The notes under the pieces were generated by a model. That model was not told where the DNA came from. It made no database searches and saw nothing but the letters and a program-made list of their open reading frames with translations. The position numbers were made by a program, and so were the translations under genes. From Zymoseptoria tritici IPO323 (Eukaryota > Ascomycota > Dothideomycetes > Mycosphaerellales > Mycosphaerellaceae): 64,000 bases of DNA. Positions within the stretch are counted from its first letter, which is position 1. The number at the start of each line of letters is the position of its first letter. The stretch spans positions 558,001-622,000 of the forward strand of contig NC_018212.1 of the NCBI RefSeq assembly GCF_000219625.1, written 5' to 3'. Positions 42,602 through 51,011 of the stretch are shown one piece after another.

Positions 42602-44090
42602 ATGGACGGCGACGGACGGAACCATGACAGCAACGACAACGCACAAAAACACGACTTTGACCAACGCTACGATGGTCCTTTCGATCAACCCTCACCTCCC
42701 GCCGACCTCCGCGTGACAACACACCACTCCGACTCCGTATTACCCGCGTCAGCACTCAAAACCACCACATCAAACACACCGTCCGCCGGACGCAAAAAGA
42801 GCGTCCAGCTACCATGGGCCAACTCAATGCCAACAACACGGAAGAGCATGGATCCCAACGGTGGCAGGAAACGCCCAGAACCATCACATGCGACGCGTAA
42901 AAGTATGGATGCTCCAGGGAGGAAGAGCATGGACTATGGCGGCAGGAGCTCGCGAGACTTTGATGTCCGTCGCGATGGACCCTACGGGCGTCCCTCTCTG
43001 GCCATGACCCGACGTAGATCTTCAGGAATGATTGCGCACGGGAATGAAGTGTCAAATCGCGAACAGCTACAAGCAGAACAACGGCGGCAGAGTGTGGAGG
43101 CGAATGGTGATGTGGAGAGGCGCGCGGAAGGAGGCAGTCAAGACAGTGACATCTCAGAAACGATTGGATTCGAACCGGAACCTCCGCCACTCAACTACGA
43201 TCTGCGATCACGGAAATGGGCGATACTCTTCTTCTGGTCAATGGTGCTGATTGACTGTATCGTTGCGCCTGTCGCACTGTACTTCACACTCTGGTATATG
43301 ACGGACCTTTCGCCCAACCTGGTCTTCACTATCGTCACAGCTGCCCTAGGAGGCGTCAGTATCTTCGAATACTTCATCCGCGCATGGCGACTATTCCGCA
43401 AGAACAGCACATGTCGCGTAATCGGCGCACACCGCTGGTATTTCGACTGGTTCCACTTCAACTTCACCCTCGGCTGGGTCGCAGTGATGATCGAGTTGAT
43501 TGTGTAAGTTCTTGCGATCCCGATTTCTCAGAACACCCTACTTACGAATTTCCAGCGGCACGGTCCAAGAGAACCCTCCCATCCGCCTCCTCGCCATGCC
43601 CCTCCCCTCGATGCTCTTCGTCTTCGGCACCGAACTCCTCCTCGTCGACCTCCTCCGCTACTACCAAATCCCCTCCCCATGCCGCATGTCCTCTATCCCC
43701 AAGGGCGCCCAACTGCGTCCCGCAATCTACACCATGATCGAAGACGTCATCGCAGTCGACGGCAGCGGCGGCACACCCTACCGCGAAGCCCTCAACAAAC
43801 GCTACGAAGCGAGCCATGTCTTCCGCGCCATGTTACGCCGTTTGGGTGTGTTTTGGGCCTTTGGAGCGGAAGGGTGTGCGGTTGTGACGACCGTACTGGT
43901 TTTTACGATTCAGCATGAGGCGGCTTTTGTGGTGGGGTGGAGTTTTCCGTTTGCGTGGGCGGCGGTGTGGGCGTTTGTGACGATTGGGTATGTTAAGAGG
44001 AAGTTGAGGGAGGAGAGGACGGTTTGGGAGGAGGAGATTTTGGAGAAGAGTGGAGGGGTGAGGGTTGAGGATGGTGGGTTGGCGGAGTAG
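42602..44090 (+). CDS. Fungal integral membrane protein of unknown function
   Basis: Two exons, 42602-43503 and 43556-44090, with a 52-bp intron, encode 478 residues. The first about 190 residues are polar and basic with repeated RKSMD-type units (TTRKSMDPNGG, ATRKSMDAPG, GRKSMDYGG) that look like kinase targets. From about 195 the conserved part begins (LNYDLRSRKWAILFFWSMVL) and carries six or seven hydrophobic helices. The motif CRVIGAHRWYFDWFHFNFTL spans the loop before the last helix of exon 1. I recognise this as a membrane protein widespread in filamentous ascomycetes without an assigned function. The start at 42602 is chosen because the frame upstream reads as 5' UTR-like low-quality sequence. 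The Met at 42332 is possible but unlikely. Confidence 0.82.
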
Positions 44091-45101
44091 AGTGACGCTG
44101 ACGAGGCGAAGAGTTTGGTGAGGCGGTCGTTGTTCACTTTTTGATGAAGTTTGGGAAGAAGAATGTACGAACTGATGGGGGTGGCATTGGATGGTTTGAT
44201 GAGGAAGTGAGATTACAGTATCGCTAATAATGGACAGGAGCGTTGGCGCCTCACTTGAGGTATATGACTTTGTGACTGCATCGAGGTCTCCCACTGTACA
44301 GAACGAGCCCATGCAGATTCTCACGACGAGGCAGCCAACAGGAGCTCCCGGCGCAGCTCGTCCGGCGCAATCGATTGCCGGAAACGCAGCAGCTATCATG
44401 GCCGTGTCCATCAGTCAGTCCTGGTATATCCGGCAGACTCAGACTTTCCTCTTTATGTTGCAATTCATCAAAGCACGCCTCTCACAAGTGCTGTGCCCAT
44501 TGTTTGAAGGCGAGAGTCCACGATGAGTCGGCTTGACTTTCCTAGTATGCACGATCCTGTGGGTACTGCTTGAGCCGGGAATGCTCACCATCAAGAGGTC
44601 CTAATGAGGCGAAGGATTATCTCCCTCATTCGAGGAATGTCGTGCTAGACGGACGTGAGATGATCCAGCAGACACGGTGCTCTGAGTGCGGAACCCCGAG
44701 ATTGATGCCAAAATTGATGGTCTAGAGGGTATCCAGGAGTATCCTGGCCCCGAGCAGGCAGAAGGACAGTGATTCACAAAGCGAAATCGGAGTGTGGATG
44801 CTTGGGATGTTTTTCGAATCTGCCATGTGATCAAATCATGGTGAGGTCTGTCGGTGGGATGTGATCAACTCACGCTCGGTGCACAATTGCTTTGGAGGCC
44901 GGAGTACTTGCGTACTGAAACAATTGTTTCCCGTTCCCATCTGCCTTCATGGTGATTCCCTTCGATCAAGGAATATTTGTGCATCAAATCACAATGAGTG
45001 GAGGATAATTTCCATGCCACAGCCGCCACCGTAAATGCAATGCAAATGTTCGCTTCAACGCTCAGAATCCAATATGCACGAGGGTCCTCCAAACCTCATC
45101 C
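44091..45101. other. Intergenic region between convergent genes
   Basis: About 1 kb between the 3' ends of the membrane protein gene (+) and the exonuclease gene (-). No coding signal, RNA gene or repeat is recognised. Confidence 0.45.
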
Positions 45102-48100
45102 TTACACATCTCTCAACAAATGTCTATACCTCCTCTGCACGGCCGTCGGCAGCACGCTTGCCGCCTGCTTCAATCTGTCCTGCTCGAACGGCAGATTCTC
45201 CTTCTCGATCGCGTCCATGACATAGCTCGCAACGGTATTCATCGTCAAGGGTGGATCTCGACAGAAACGCGCGACTTCGTTCAGCTCGAAATGCTGCACA
45301 TGCCAGAGATGGTAGGCGCGCATCACAGAGTCGCTGGCAGGTCTCTTCAGGTCCGCAGCTGATTCGGCGCGACGGGTGCGGATCCAGGTGTCCGCTCTTT
45401 GGTTTTCCGGGCATGGCAGTGGATTATTCTTAGCTGGCGTGGATTTTGGAAGTGGCGCGGCTGTAGCTTTCTCCCTTTTGGACGGAGCGAAACTCGGGAT
45501 CGGTTGCGCTTCATTCGACGGCAATGCATCATGTTCGCTAGCGGACGACGAGATTGCTGGAAGCGAGGGATAGTCTACGTTCAGCGTGCTCGCGGCGGCC
45601 AAGCTGGCAGACGGTCCGATGAGCTCAGACGCGATCCCCGAGTTGAGATCGAGATGGTCAAGAGCGTCAAGAGCATCGTAGAATTCCTCGCCCTCTTGCT
45701 CAATCTCACCTGCTGCGGAAGCATCAACGGTCACCACCGGCCCAGCTGTGCGCTTTCCACCTTTGTGTATCATTTCTCCAGTCCCCAGCACCAGTGGTCC
45801 GCCTGTTTCATAGAACGCTGGGAGCGGTGGCTTTGGTTTCATCAGCTTACGCTCGTTGTCCAGTGTGTGATATAGCATAAATCCGGCGTATGCGTCCGCA
45901 GCGGCGTAGTGGGTTTGTTCCACATTCAAAGGTCTCGACCAGTCACTCATCCGAACGTCGTCTTTCTTGATTGGCAAATGGAGGATGGTCTGTACTTGCT
46001 TGGCCATGGACACCGGTTTGAAGTTGACACCACCTTCGTGCTTGACGATGCGAAAGAGATGGCTCAGCTCGAAGACGCCCTTCATGTCAACATCGAGCCA
46101 CTTGCGCATTCGAGTTGCATCGCCTCCAATGTTCACCCCGGCCTTGGTGACATTCGGGTCCTCGAGAATCTTCCGCAGGGTTGGCGGCATGAGTTGCTCG
46201 ACACTCTTCCCATCGAAGTAGGCAACATGGAACAGACCAATCTTGTCGCCAGCGGCCAGTTGAATCAACGAAACATTCTTCTTCGGGCCAGACTTCTCAT
46301 TGGCGCCTGGTTCCCATTCAATGTCGAAACCGAGGATCGGCTCGTTGAGGAAAAGCTGTGCTCGCTTCTCGCTGACCTCAAACTTGCTGCAATACAGCAC
46401 CTTGGGTGTGTCGCCTTCGGGTCCTTTGTACAGTTTGTGATGCCAGTAGGCTGCGTCGGTGTTGCGCGAGGCCATGGCTGCGCTGCGGTGCGTGTCTGCG
46501 GACATCTGGTACGTGAGGATAGTCTGAGGCTCTTCGGTGTTGGTGTCCGATTCTGAAGGGCTCGAGTCGTCCATCTCCGCGGCGGATGCTGGGGTGACAG
46601 ATGTAATCGTATCTGGCGAGACCTCCAAAGACTGATTGCTGCCTTCTGCGGATTTCTGTTCCTGCGCATTATCGGATTCGACATCAGCTGCCGCGTTATT
46701 CCCAGATGCAGCCGCGAACCGTGAAAACGCATCGGTAAACATTGAGATGGCTTCGACGCCACCTGACCTCGTAGCTCGCTCGCCGTTGCCGGACCAAACT
46801 TCCTCGAGCGAAGGCTCAACAGACCAGAAGGACGAAGCGGGCATGGCCTCAATATCAAATGCCAAAGCGCGGTGTTCCTCTTGCATTGTCTGCGACGGCT
46901 TGAAGCTCTTTGAAACCCTCACGCGCTTTCGCGGAAGACTTGCGCTTCTCTTCGCTGTCGGAACTGGCGTTCGAGCCTGCACTGCCGGCAACGGAAGTGA
47001 CAACGATCGGCGCTTCCGTTGTTGCTGTATGGCCAGACCAAGGGATTCTAGAGCATCGTGAAGCCGCGAGCGATGTTCCGTGATGCACTGCTTTATGATG
47101 TTGTCGTTGGACTTCTGCTGAGCTTCAGTGAGGAGGCCAGAGTCGTACTCGAGCACGAAACGCTCGCGAAGTTTCGCTTCCAACGCGTTTTGCGCGTCCC
47201 TCGCTCTGTTCACCTCGTCCAGCAACTCGCGGCGCTCTCTGTCGAGATCTTCGCCGTCATTGAGATAATTACTGACACCTCTTACCGTGTTGTCCATGTT
47301 GAGCGTTTCGACGAAGACAGCTTTTTCCCACGGGTGATCGCCAAGCAATGACTCGAAAGCACTCAATCTTCGGACATTCTCAAGGACATTCAAGACGAGG
47401 TTGACAGATCTGTACGCCCTATCGATCTCGTCTTTTTCGACACTCAAACGTCCACGATGTGCCTCGCCCGCGCCGATCAGCTTCTTCGCAGCCTCGTCCT
47501 TCTCTCTGGCCAAAGCCTTCCTCTGCCTGCGAAATGGCTCGATCATAAGAGCGTGCGCCAGGTCTACGTTGTCAAAGGCATTGTGATGCTCCTCGATAAA
47601 GTGATGCCTGACCAGCCATCGATGGAAATGGGTCGCACGTTTCATCTCCGAGAAGTCGTCTTGGAGCTGCTGTCGAAGTCCCGCCATAGCTTCGCCAGCT
47701 TTGTTAGCATTGCCGGCCTGTGCATCGAGATATTCCCCGATAGCCTTGAATATCCCGGGGAACTTGTTTGCCTGACGCAAGAATGTGAGCTTCTCGGACT
47801 TGTCAAATGCCTCTCTCGACTTCCGCCAAAGGTTCTCCTCGGTAGTGATTCGCGACATCGCGCTGTGAGCGATCTGCAGCGTGTCTCCAGTGGCGTCGTC
47901 AAGCTCCTTGTACATGCCCCGATATTGCGCATACGTGGCACGATCTGCTTTGCGAGATGTACGACCGTCGACTTCCTTTTTCAGCTTGCGCTCTCTTTCA
48001 TACAAGCTTGAGTAGGCATTGTGGAGGTCTTTATTTGCCTCGTTGAGCTGAGTGATATCCTTATCGCGCGCATTGATCGTGTCCTTGTACGCTATCTTTT

Positions 48101-48881
48101 GTTGTGACATTAACGCATTCAAGCTCACTGTCTGCTCCGCATGCAGCTTCTGTTCCTTTTGCAATTGACTCTTGAGCTCCGAGTTCTCTGCCTGTAGACC
48201 CTGTATGCTGTACGCTCTCACAAGATCAGGCAGTCTCTTGACGGCTGCTAGCTCGCTATCCGATTTCATCTTCTGCGTCTTGATCTGCTCCCTGAGGATA
48301 TTCTTCTCCTTCTCGGATCTTCCGTGAGCACTGTTATTGATACCCTCAAGTTCCGAGATCCTCGCATTCCGAGCGCTGATGGTAGCGTCCTTTTGTTTGA
48401 GAGCTCTGTCAAGATCTTTGGACTTGTCCTTTAACGCAGCCAAATCTTTATCGAGTCGAGCGACCTTTTCCAACAAGCTTTTGTTGGTCCCTTGCGATTG
48501 CGAGAACATCCCGGGACGCATCTTGTGAGAGTCATCCGCCGACATGGTTGCACTGCTCGTGAATTCCCGTGTGGAAGAATGTCCGCGGTCGAAAGTCCGG
48601 CTTCGCTCTGTAGGGACGGATCGCAAAGACGACCAGGTTGAATCTCGAGAGCTGCTACGTGAGCTGTGGGCGAAGACGATCCCTCGCGATCGATCCCATC
48701 GTTTGTCCAAGCGCCGTGTCGATGGAAGGCGCTGTGCTGGACTTGGAGTCGCAAGATAGCTTGCGTCGAAGCTGGCGATTGGCTCTGCGGGCCCTTTCAC
48801 CGAAATCGATGCTGCGGGAGCGCATGCAATACGGCGGAAGTGGTTGGCCACTTCGCTGAAGCCGGAGGTCGGAAGCGACAT
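45102..48881 (-). CDS. Large coiled-coil protein with WRN-type 3'-5' exonuclease and C-terminal HTH
   Basis: An uninterrupted frame of 1259 residues. About 1-115 is Ser/Arg-rich. About 125-350 is a strong coiled coil (many Lys/Glu/Leu heptads), followed by a helical region with YSSLYERERKLKKEVDGR. About 640-830 is low complexity. The DEDDy exonuclease domain spans about 836-1020: motif I FDIEWEP (Asp853, Glu855), motif II VNIGGDATRMRKW (Asp921), motif III HYAAADAYAGFML (Tyr992, Asp996). All four metal ligands and the Tyr are present, so activity is likely. About 1185-1240 (YHLWHVQHFELNEVARFC) resembles the helix-turn-helix found at the C-terminus of WRN and RecQ helicases. No helicase domain is present. 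The long coiled-coil N-terminus fused to this exonuclease is unusual. Two neighbouring genes merged by annotation is possible, but there is no stop or intron between them. A start at the internal Met near 48543 is an alternative. Confidence 0.82.
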   Translation of the reverse strand: MSLPTSGFSEVANHFRRIACAPAASISVKGPAEPIASFDASYLATPSPAQRLPSTRRLDKRWDRSRGIVFAHSSRSSSRDSTWSSLRSVPTERSRTFDRGHSSTREFTSSATMSADDSHKMRPGMFSQSQGTNKSLLEKVARLDKDLAALKDKSKDLDRALKQKDATISARNARISELEGINNSAHGRSEKEKNILREQIKTQKMKSDSELAAVKRLPDLVRAYSIQGLQAENSELKSQLQKEQKLHAEQTVSLNALMSQQKIAYKDTINARDKDITQLNEANKDLHNAYSSLYERERKLKKEVDGRTSRKADRATYAQYRGMYKELDDATGDTLQIAHSAMSRITTEENLWRKSREAFDKSEKLTFLRQANKFPGIFKAIGEYLDAQAGNANKAGEAMAGLRQQLQDDFSEMKRATHFHRWLVRHHFIEEHHNAFDNVDLAHALMIEPFRRQRKALAREKDEAAKKLIGAGEAHRGRLSVEKDEIDRAYRSVNLVLNVLENVRRLSAFESLLGDHPWEKAVFVETLNMDNTVRGVSNYLNDGEDLDRERRELLDEVNRARDAQNALEAKLRERFVLEYDSGLLTEAQQKSNDNIIKQCITEHRSRLHDALESLGLAIQQQRKRRSLSLPLPAVQARTPVPTAKRSASLPRKRVRVSKSFKPSQTMQEEHRALAFDIEAMPASSFWSVEPSLEEVWSGNGERATRSGGVEAISMFTDAFSRFAAASGNNAAADVESDNAQEQKSAEGSNQSLEVSPDTITSVTPASAAEMDDSSPSESDTNTEEPQTILTYQMSADTHRSAAMASRNTDAAYWHHKLYKGPEGDTPKVLYCSKFEVSEKRAQLFLNEPILGFDIEWEPGANEKSGPKKNVSLIQLAAGDKIGLFHVAYFDGKSVEQLMPPTLRKILEDPNVTKAGVNIGGDATRMRKWLDVDMKGVFELSHLFRIVKHEGGVNFKPVSMAKQVQTILHLPIKKDDVRMSDWSRPLNVEQTHYAAADAYAGFMLYHTLDNERKLMKPKPPLPAFYETGGPLVLGTGEMIHKGGKRTAGPVVTVDASAAGEIEQEGEEFYDALDALDHLDLNSGIASELIGPSASLAAASTLNVDYPSLPAISSSASEHDALPSNEAQPIPSFAPSKREKATAAPLPKSTPAKNNPLPCPENQRADTWIRTRRAESAADLKRPASDSVMRAYHLWHVQHFELNEVARFCRDPPLTMNTVASYVMDAIEKENLPFEQDRLKQAASVLPTAVQRRYRHLLRDV

Positions 48882-49125
48882 TCCAGTGTCGACATGCCTT
48901 GCGCCAGTCGGTTGTGTCGAATGTGGAGGAGGAGACGATGCCGCAGATGGTTCGGAAACAAAAAAGTGGTTGACGATGTGAAGCTGAGAGTTGATCTTAA
49001 AAGGCCGAAGTGCTCCCGCGCTCTTGACGCGCCCTCAGCTGACTAGAGACTCTAAATGCGATTGAGAAGAACCTCATGTGCAATACGGACTAGATTCTAC
49101 ACCATCATATCGCAATTCACCCAAG

Positions 49126-49596
49126 ATGTCCTCGCAACTGCTCCCGCTAGAGCTCATTGACAGATGTGTCGGCTCGCCGATATGGGTGATCATGAAGGGC
49201 GACAAGGGTGAGCTCAGTCGAGTTTGGAGCAAAGTTGGCAAACACTTACATCGGACAGAATTCAGTGGCACTCTACTCGGTTTCGATGACTTCGTCAGTA
49301 TGTGTCCAATGTTACGATGGGTCTGTCCGACTCTATACTGACGATCTGGCACACAGATATGGTGCTTGAAGACGTGACGGAATAGTACATCTCTCATCTG
49401 GCTTCAGCGAAGACAAGCCTTGTGTACTGATCTCTGCGCAGCGACTACTCTGGCGCTCAAACGAAGCTTCCAAAGATTCTCTTGAATGGCAATAATGTGG
49501 CGATGGTACGATGAGAATGGTGTCGTACGACCGCAGGCAGAGACTGAGACTAACGTGGTGCAGCTTATTCCGGGAGGCATGCCAGACCAGAACTGA
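49126..49596 (+). CDS. LSM5: LSM5, U6 snRNA-associated Sm-like protein
   Basis: Five exons, 49126-49207, 49259-49297, 49357-49384, 49442-49505 and 49564-49596, all with GT...AG introns, give 81 residues, the usual size. The Sm fold is plain: [20 protein letters not shown] covers helix 1 and strands 1-2. [20 protein letters not shown] is Sm motif 1 with the FDDFVN RNA-contact loop, completed by the second and third exons. [15 protein letters not shown] is Sm motif 2. LSM5 is part of the LSM2-8 ring that binds U6 in the nucleus and the LSM1-7 ring that promotes mRNA decay in the cytoplasm. The gene is remarkably intron-dense for its length. It lies just upstream of the convergent PDX3 gene. Confidence 0.95.
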
Positions 49597-49970
49597 TGAT
49601 CGGCGCACGAGAGGGCGTCCATACTCAGGGGCTGAGCCTACGATTTGCTCTCGTGTCTATCACAGACACAAGCGAAGAAACTGGCTCCGAAGCAGATTGC
49701 GATTGGCATCGAGAGCCGAGCGAAGATACCACCGACGAGCGCCCGTTGGACGAGCAGGTCTGCGATGAGGTGCAAGTTATTATGCCACGCCTGCACCAAG
49801 ATGTCAATGAAGCATCTACGGCCATCATAGAGAATGGCTCACATAGCACGCTCGGTCTTGGAATGTTTTCGATTCAGGAAGACTTCTGTGCATCATGAAT
49901 AACAGACAGCTTCTTTCACCTGGCATCCATCCTATACCCACGAAACTCCACATCGTGACTCTCCGCAAAC
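49597..49970. other. Intergenic region between convergent LSM5 and PDX3
   Basis: About 370 bp holding both 3' UTRs. Open frames present on both strands do not resemble proteins. Confidence 0.45.
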
Positions 49971-50717
49971 CTACGGACTCAACCGATCAATCTTCCACTT
50001 CCCACCCTCATCCTTTGTATACCTAAACCGATCGTGCAATCTCGAATCCCTCCCCTGCCAAAACTCCACCATCTCCGGCTTAACCCTCAGCCCACCCCAA
50101 AAGTCCGGCACAGGAATCTTCTCCTGCCCTTCAAACCTCTTCTCCGTATCTCTAACCTGCTGCTCCAATTCCTCCCGATCCCTCAACACCTTACTCTGCT
50201 GGCTCGTCCAAGCACCAATGCGACTCCCTCTCGCTCGCGTATCGTAGTAAATCTGACTCTCCTCCGCCGTAAGCCGTTCGCACGGTCCTTCCACCCGGAC
50301 TTGACGCTCGAGTTCTTGCCACCAGAAAGTCAGAGCGGCATTGGGATTCGACTCGATATCCGCCGCTTTGCGAGATGTGCCGAAATTGCTGTAGATGACG
50401 AATCCATTGTCGTCCATTTCTTTGAGGTAGACGGTGCGAGCGCTGACTTTTCCGGAGGGGAGGTGCGCGGTTGAGAGAGTGACTGTCTCCGGGTGGTTTA
50501 CTTTTTCTGCATTGGCGTGCTTGAACCAGATGTCGAATTGTTGAAAAGGGTTTGCGTCCATTTGGTGGAGTTCTAAGGCGCCTTTGGTGAATTGCGCGGC
50601 TTGGTTGGTGCCATCTTGTCCGCCTGGGGCGAAGACTCGTTTCTCTGACGACATGTTTCTTTTGATGAGATGGCTGGAGAGATGTCGGATGCTGGCTAAA
50701 GATCTGCTTTGGAGCAT
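49971..50717 (-). CDS. PDX3: Pyridoxamine 5'-phosphate oxidase
   Basis: Intronless, 248 residues. The enzyme oxidises pyridoxamine or pyridoxine 5'-phosphate to pyridoxal 5'-phosphate using FMN and oxygen, the last step of vitamin B6 salvage. FMN-binding residues lie in SARTVYLKEMDDNGFVIYSN and TSRKAADIESNPNAALTFWW. The C-terminal PROSITE-like signature is intact: PEMVEFWQGRDSRLHDRFRY, with the conserved Arg-Leu-His-Asp-Arg. The first 21 residues (SRSLASIRHLSSHLIKRN) are basic and amphipathic, like a mitochondrial presequence, followed by a second Met (50654). Alternative starts could give mitochondrial and cytosolic forms, which is inference. Confidence 0.93.
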   Translation of the reverse strand: MLQSRSLASIRHLSSHLIKRNMSSEKRVFAPGGQDGTNQAAQFTKGALELHQMDANPFQQFDIWFKHANAEKVNHPETVTLSTAHLPSGKVSARTVYLKEMDDNGFVIYSNFGTSRKAADIESNPNAALTFWWQELERQVRVEGPCERLTAEESQIYYDTRARGSRIGAWTSQQSKVLRDREELEQQVRDTEKRFEGQEKIPVPDFWGGLRVKPEMVEFWQGRDSRLHDRFRYTKDEGGKWKIDRLSP

Positions 50718-51011
50718 CTAGCTGGTGTATCGTGCTCAAAGCTTGTGTATCAAAAATGTGTATGTGTTCACTAGATATTTCAACGTCGATGAAATGCAGT
50801 ACGTCAATGTGATGAGTCAGCCCTTCATGGATGGACGGGAGTGTTCTCAAAGGCTGCGACAATCTTGGAGACAGTACAACAAGTACACATGTGGACATTC
50901 TTGAGGGGACAACTACCATCGCAGTAGGGCATTTCAACTTCCTTCTATATTTCTGTAGCCTCATAGATCATCATTCTAGACTCTGTACATAGTCTCCAAA
51001 TCGTCTCATCA
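50718..51011. other. Intergenic region, PDX3 promoter side
   Basis: Just under 300 bp between PDX3 start and the 3' end of the histidine kinase gene, both on the minus strand. Nothing distinctive is seen. Confidence 0.4.
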
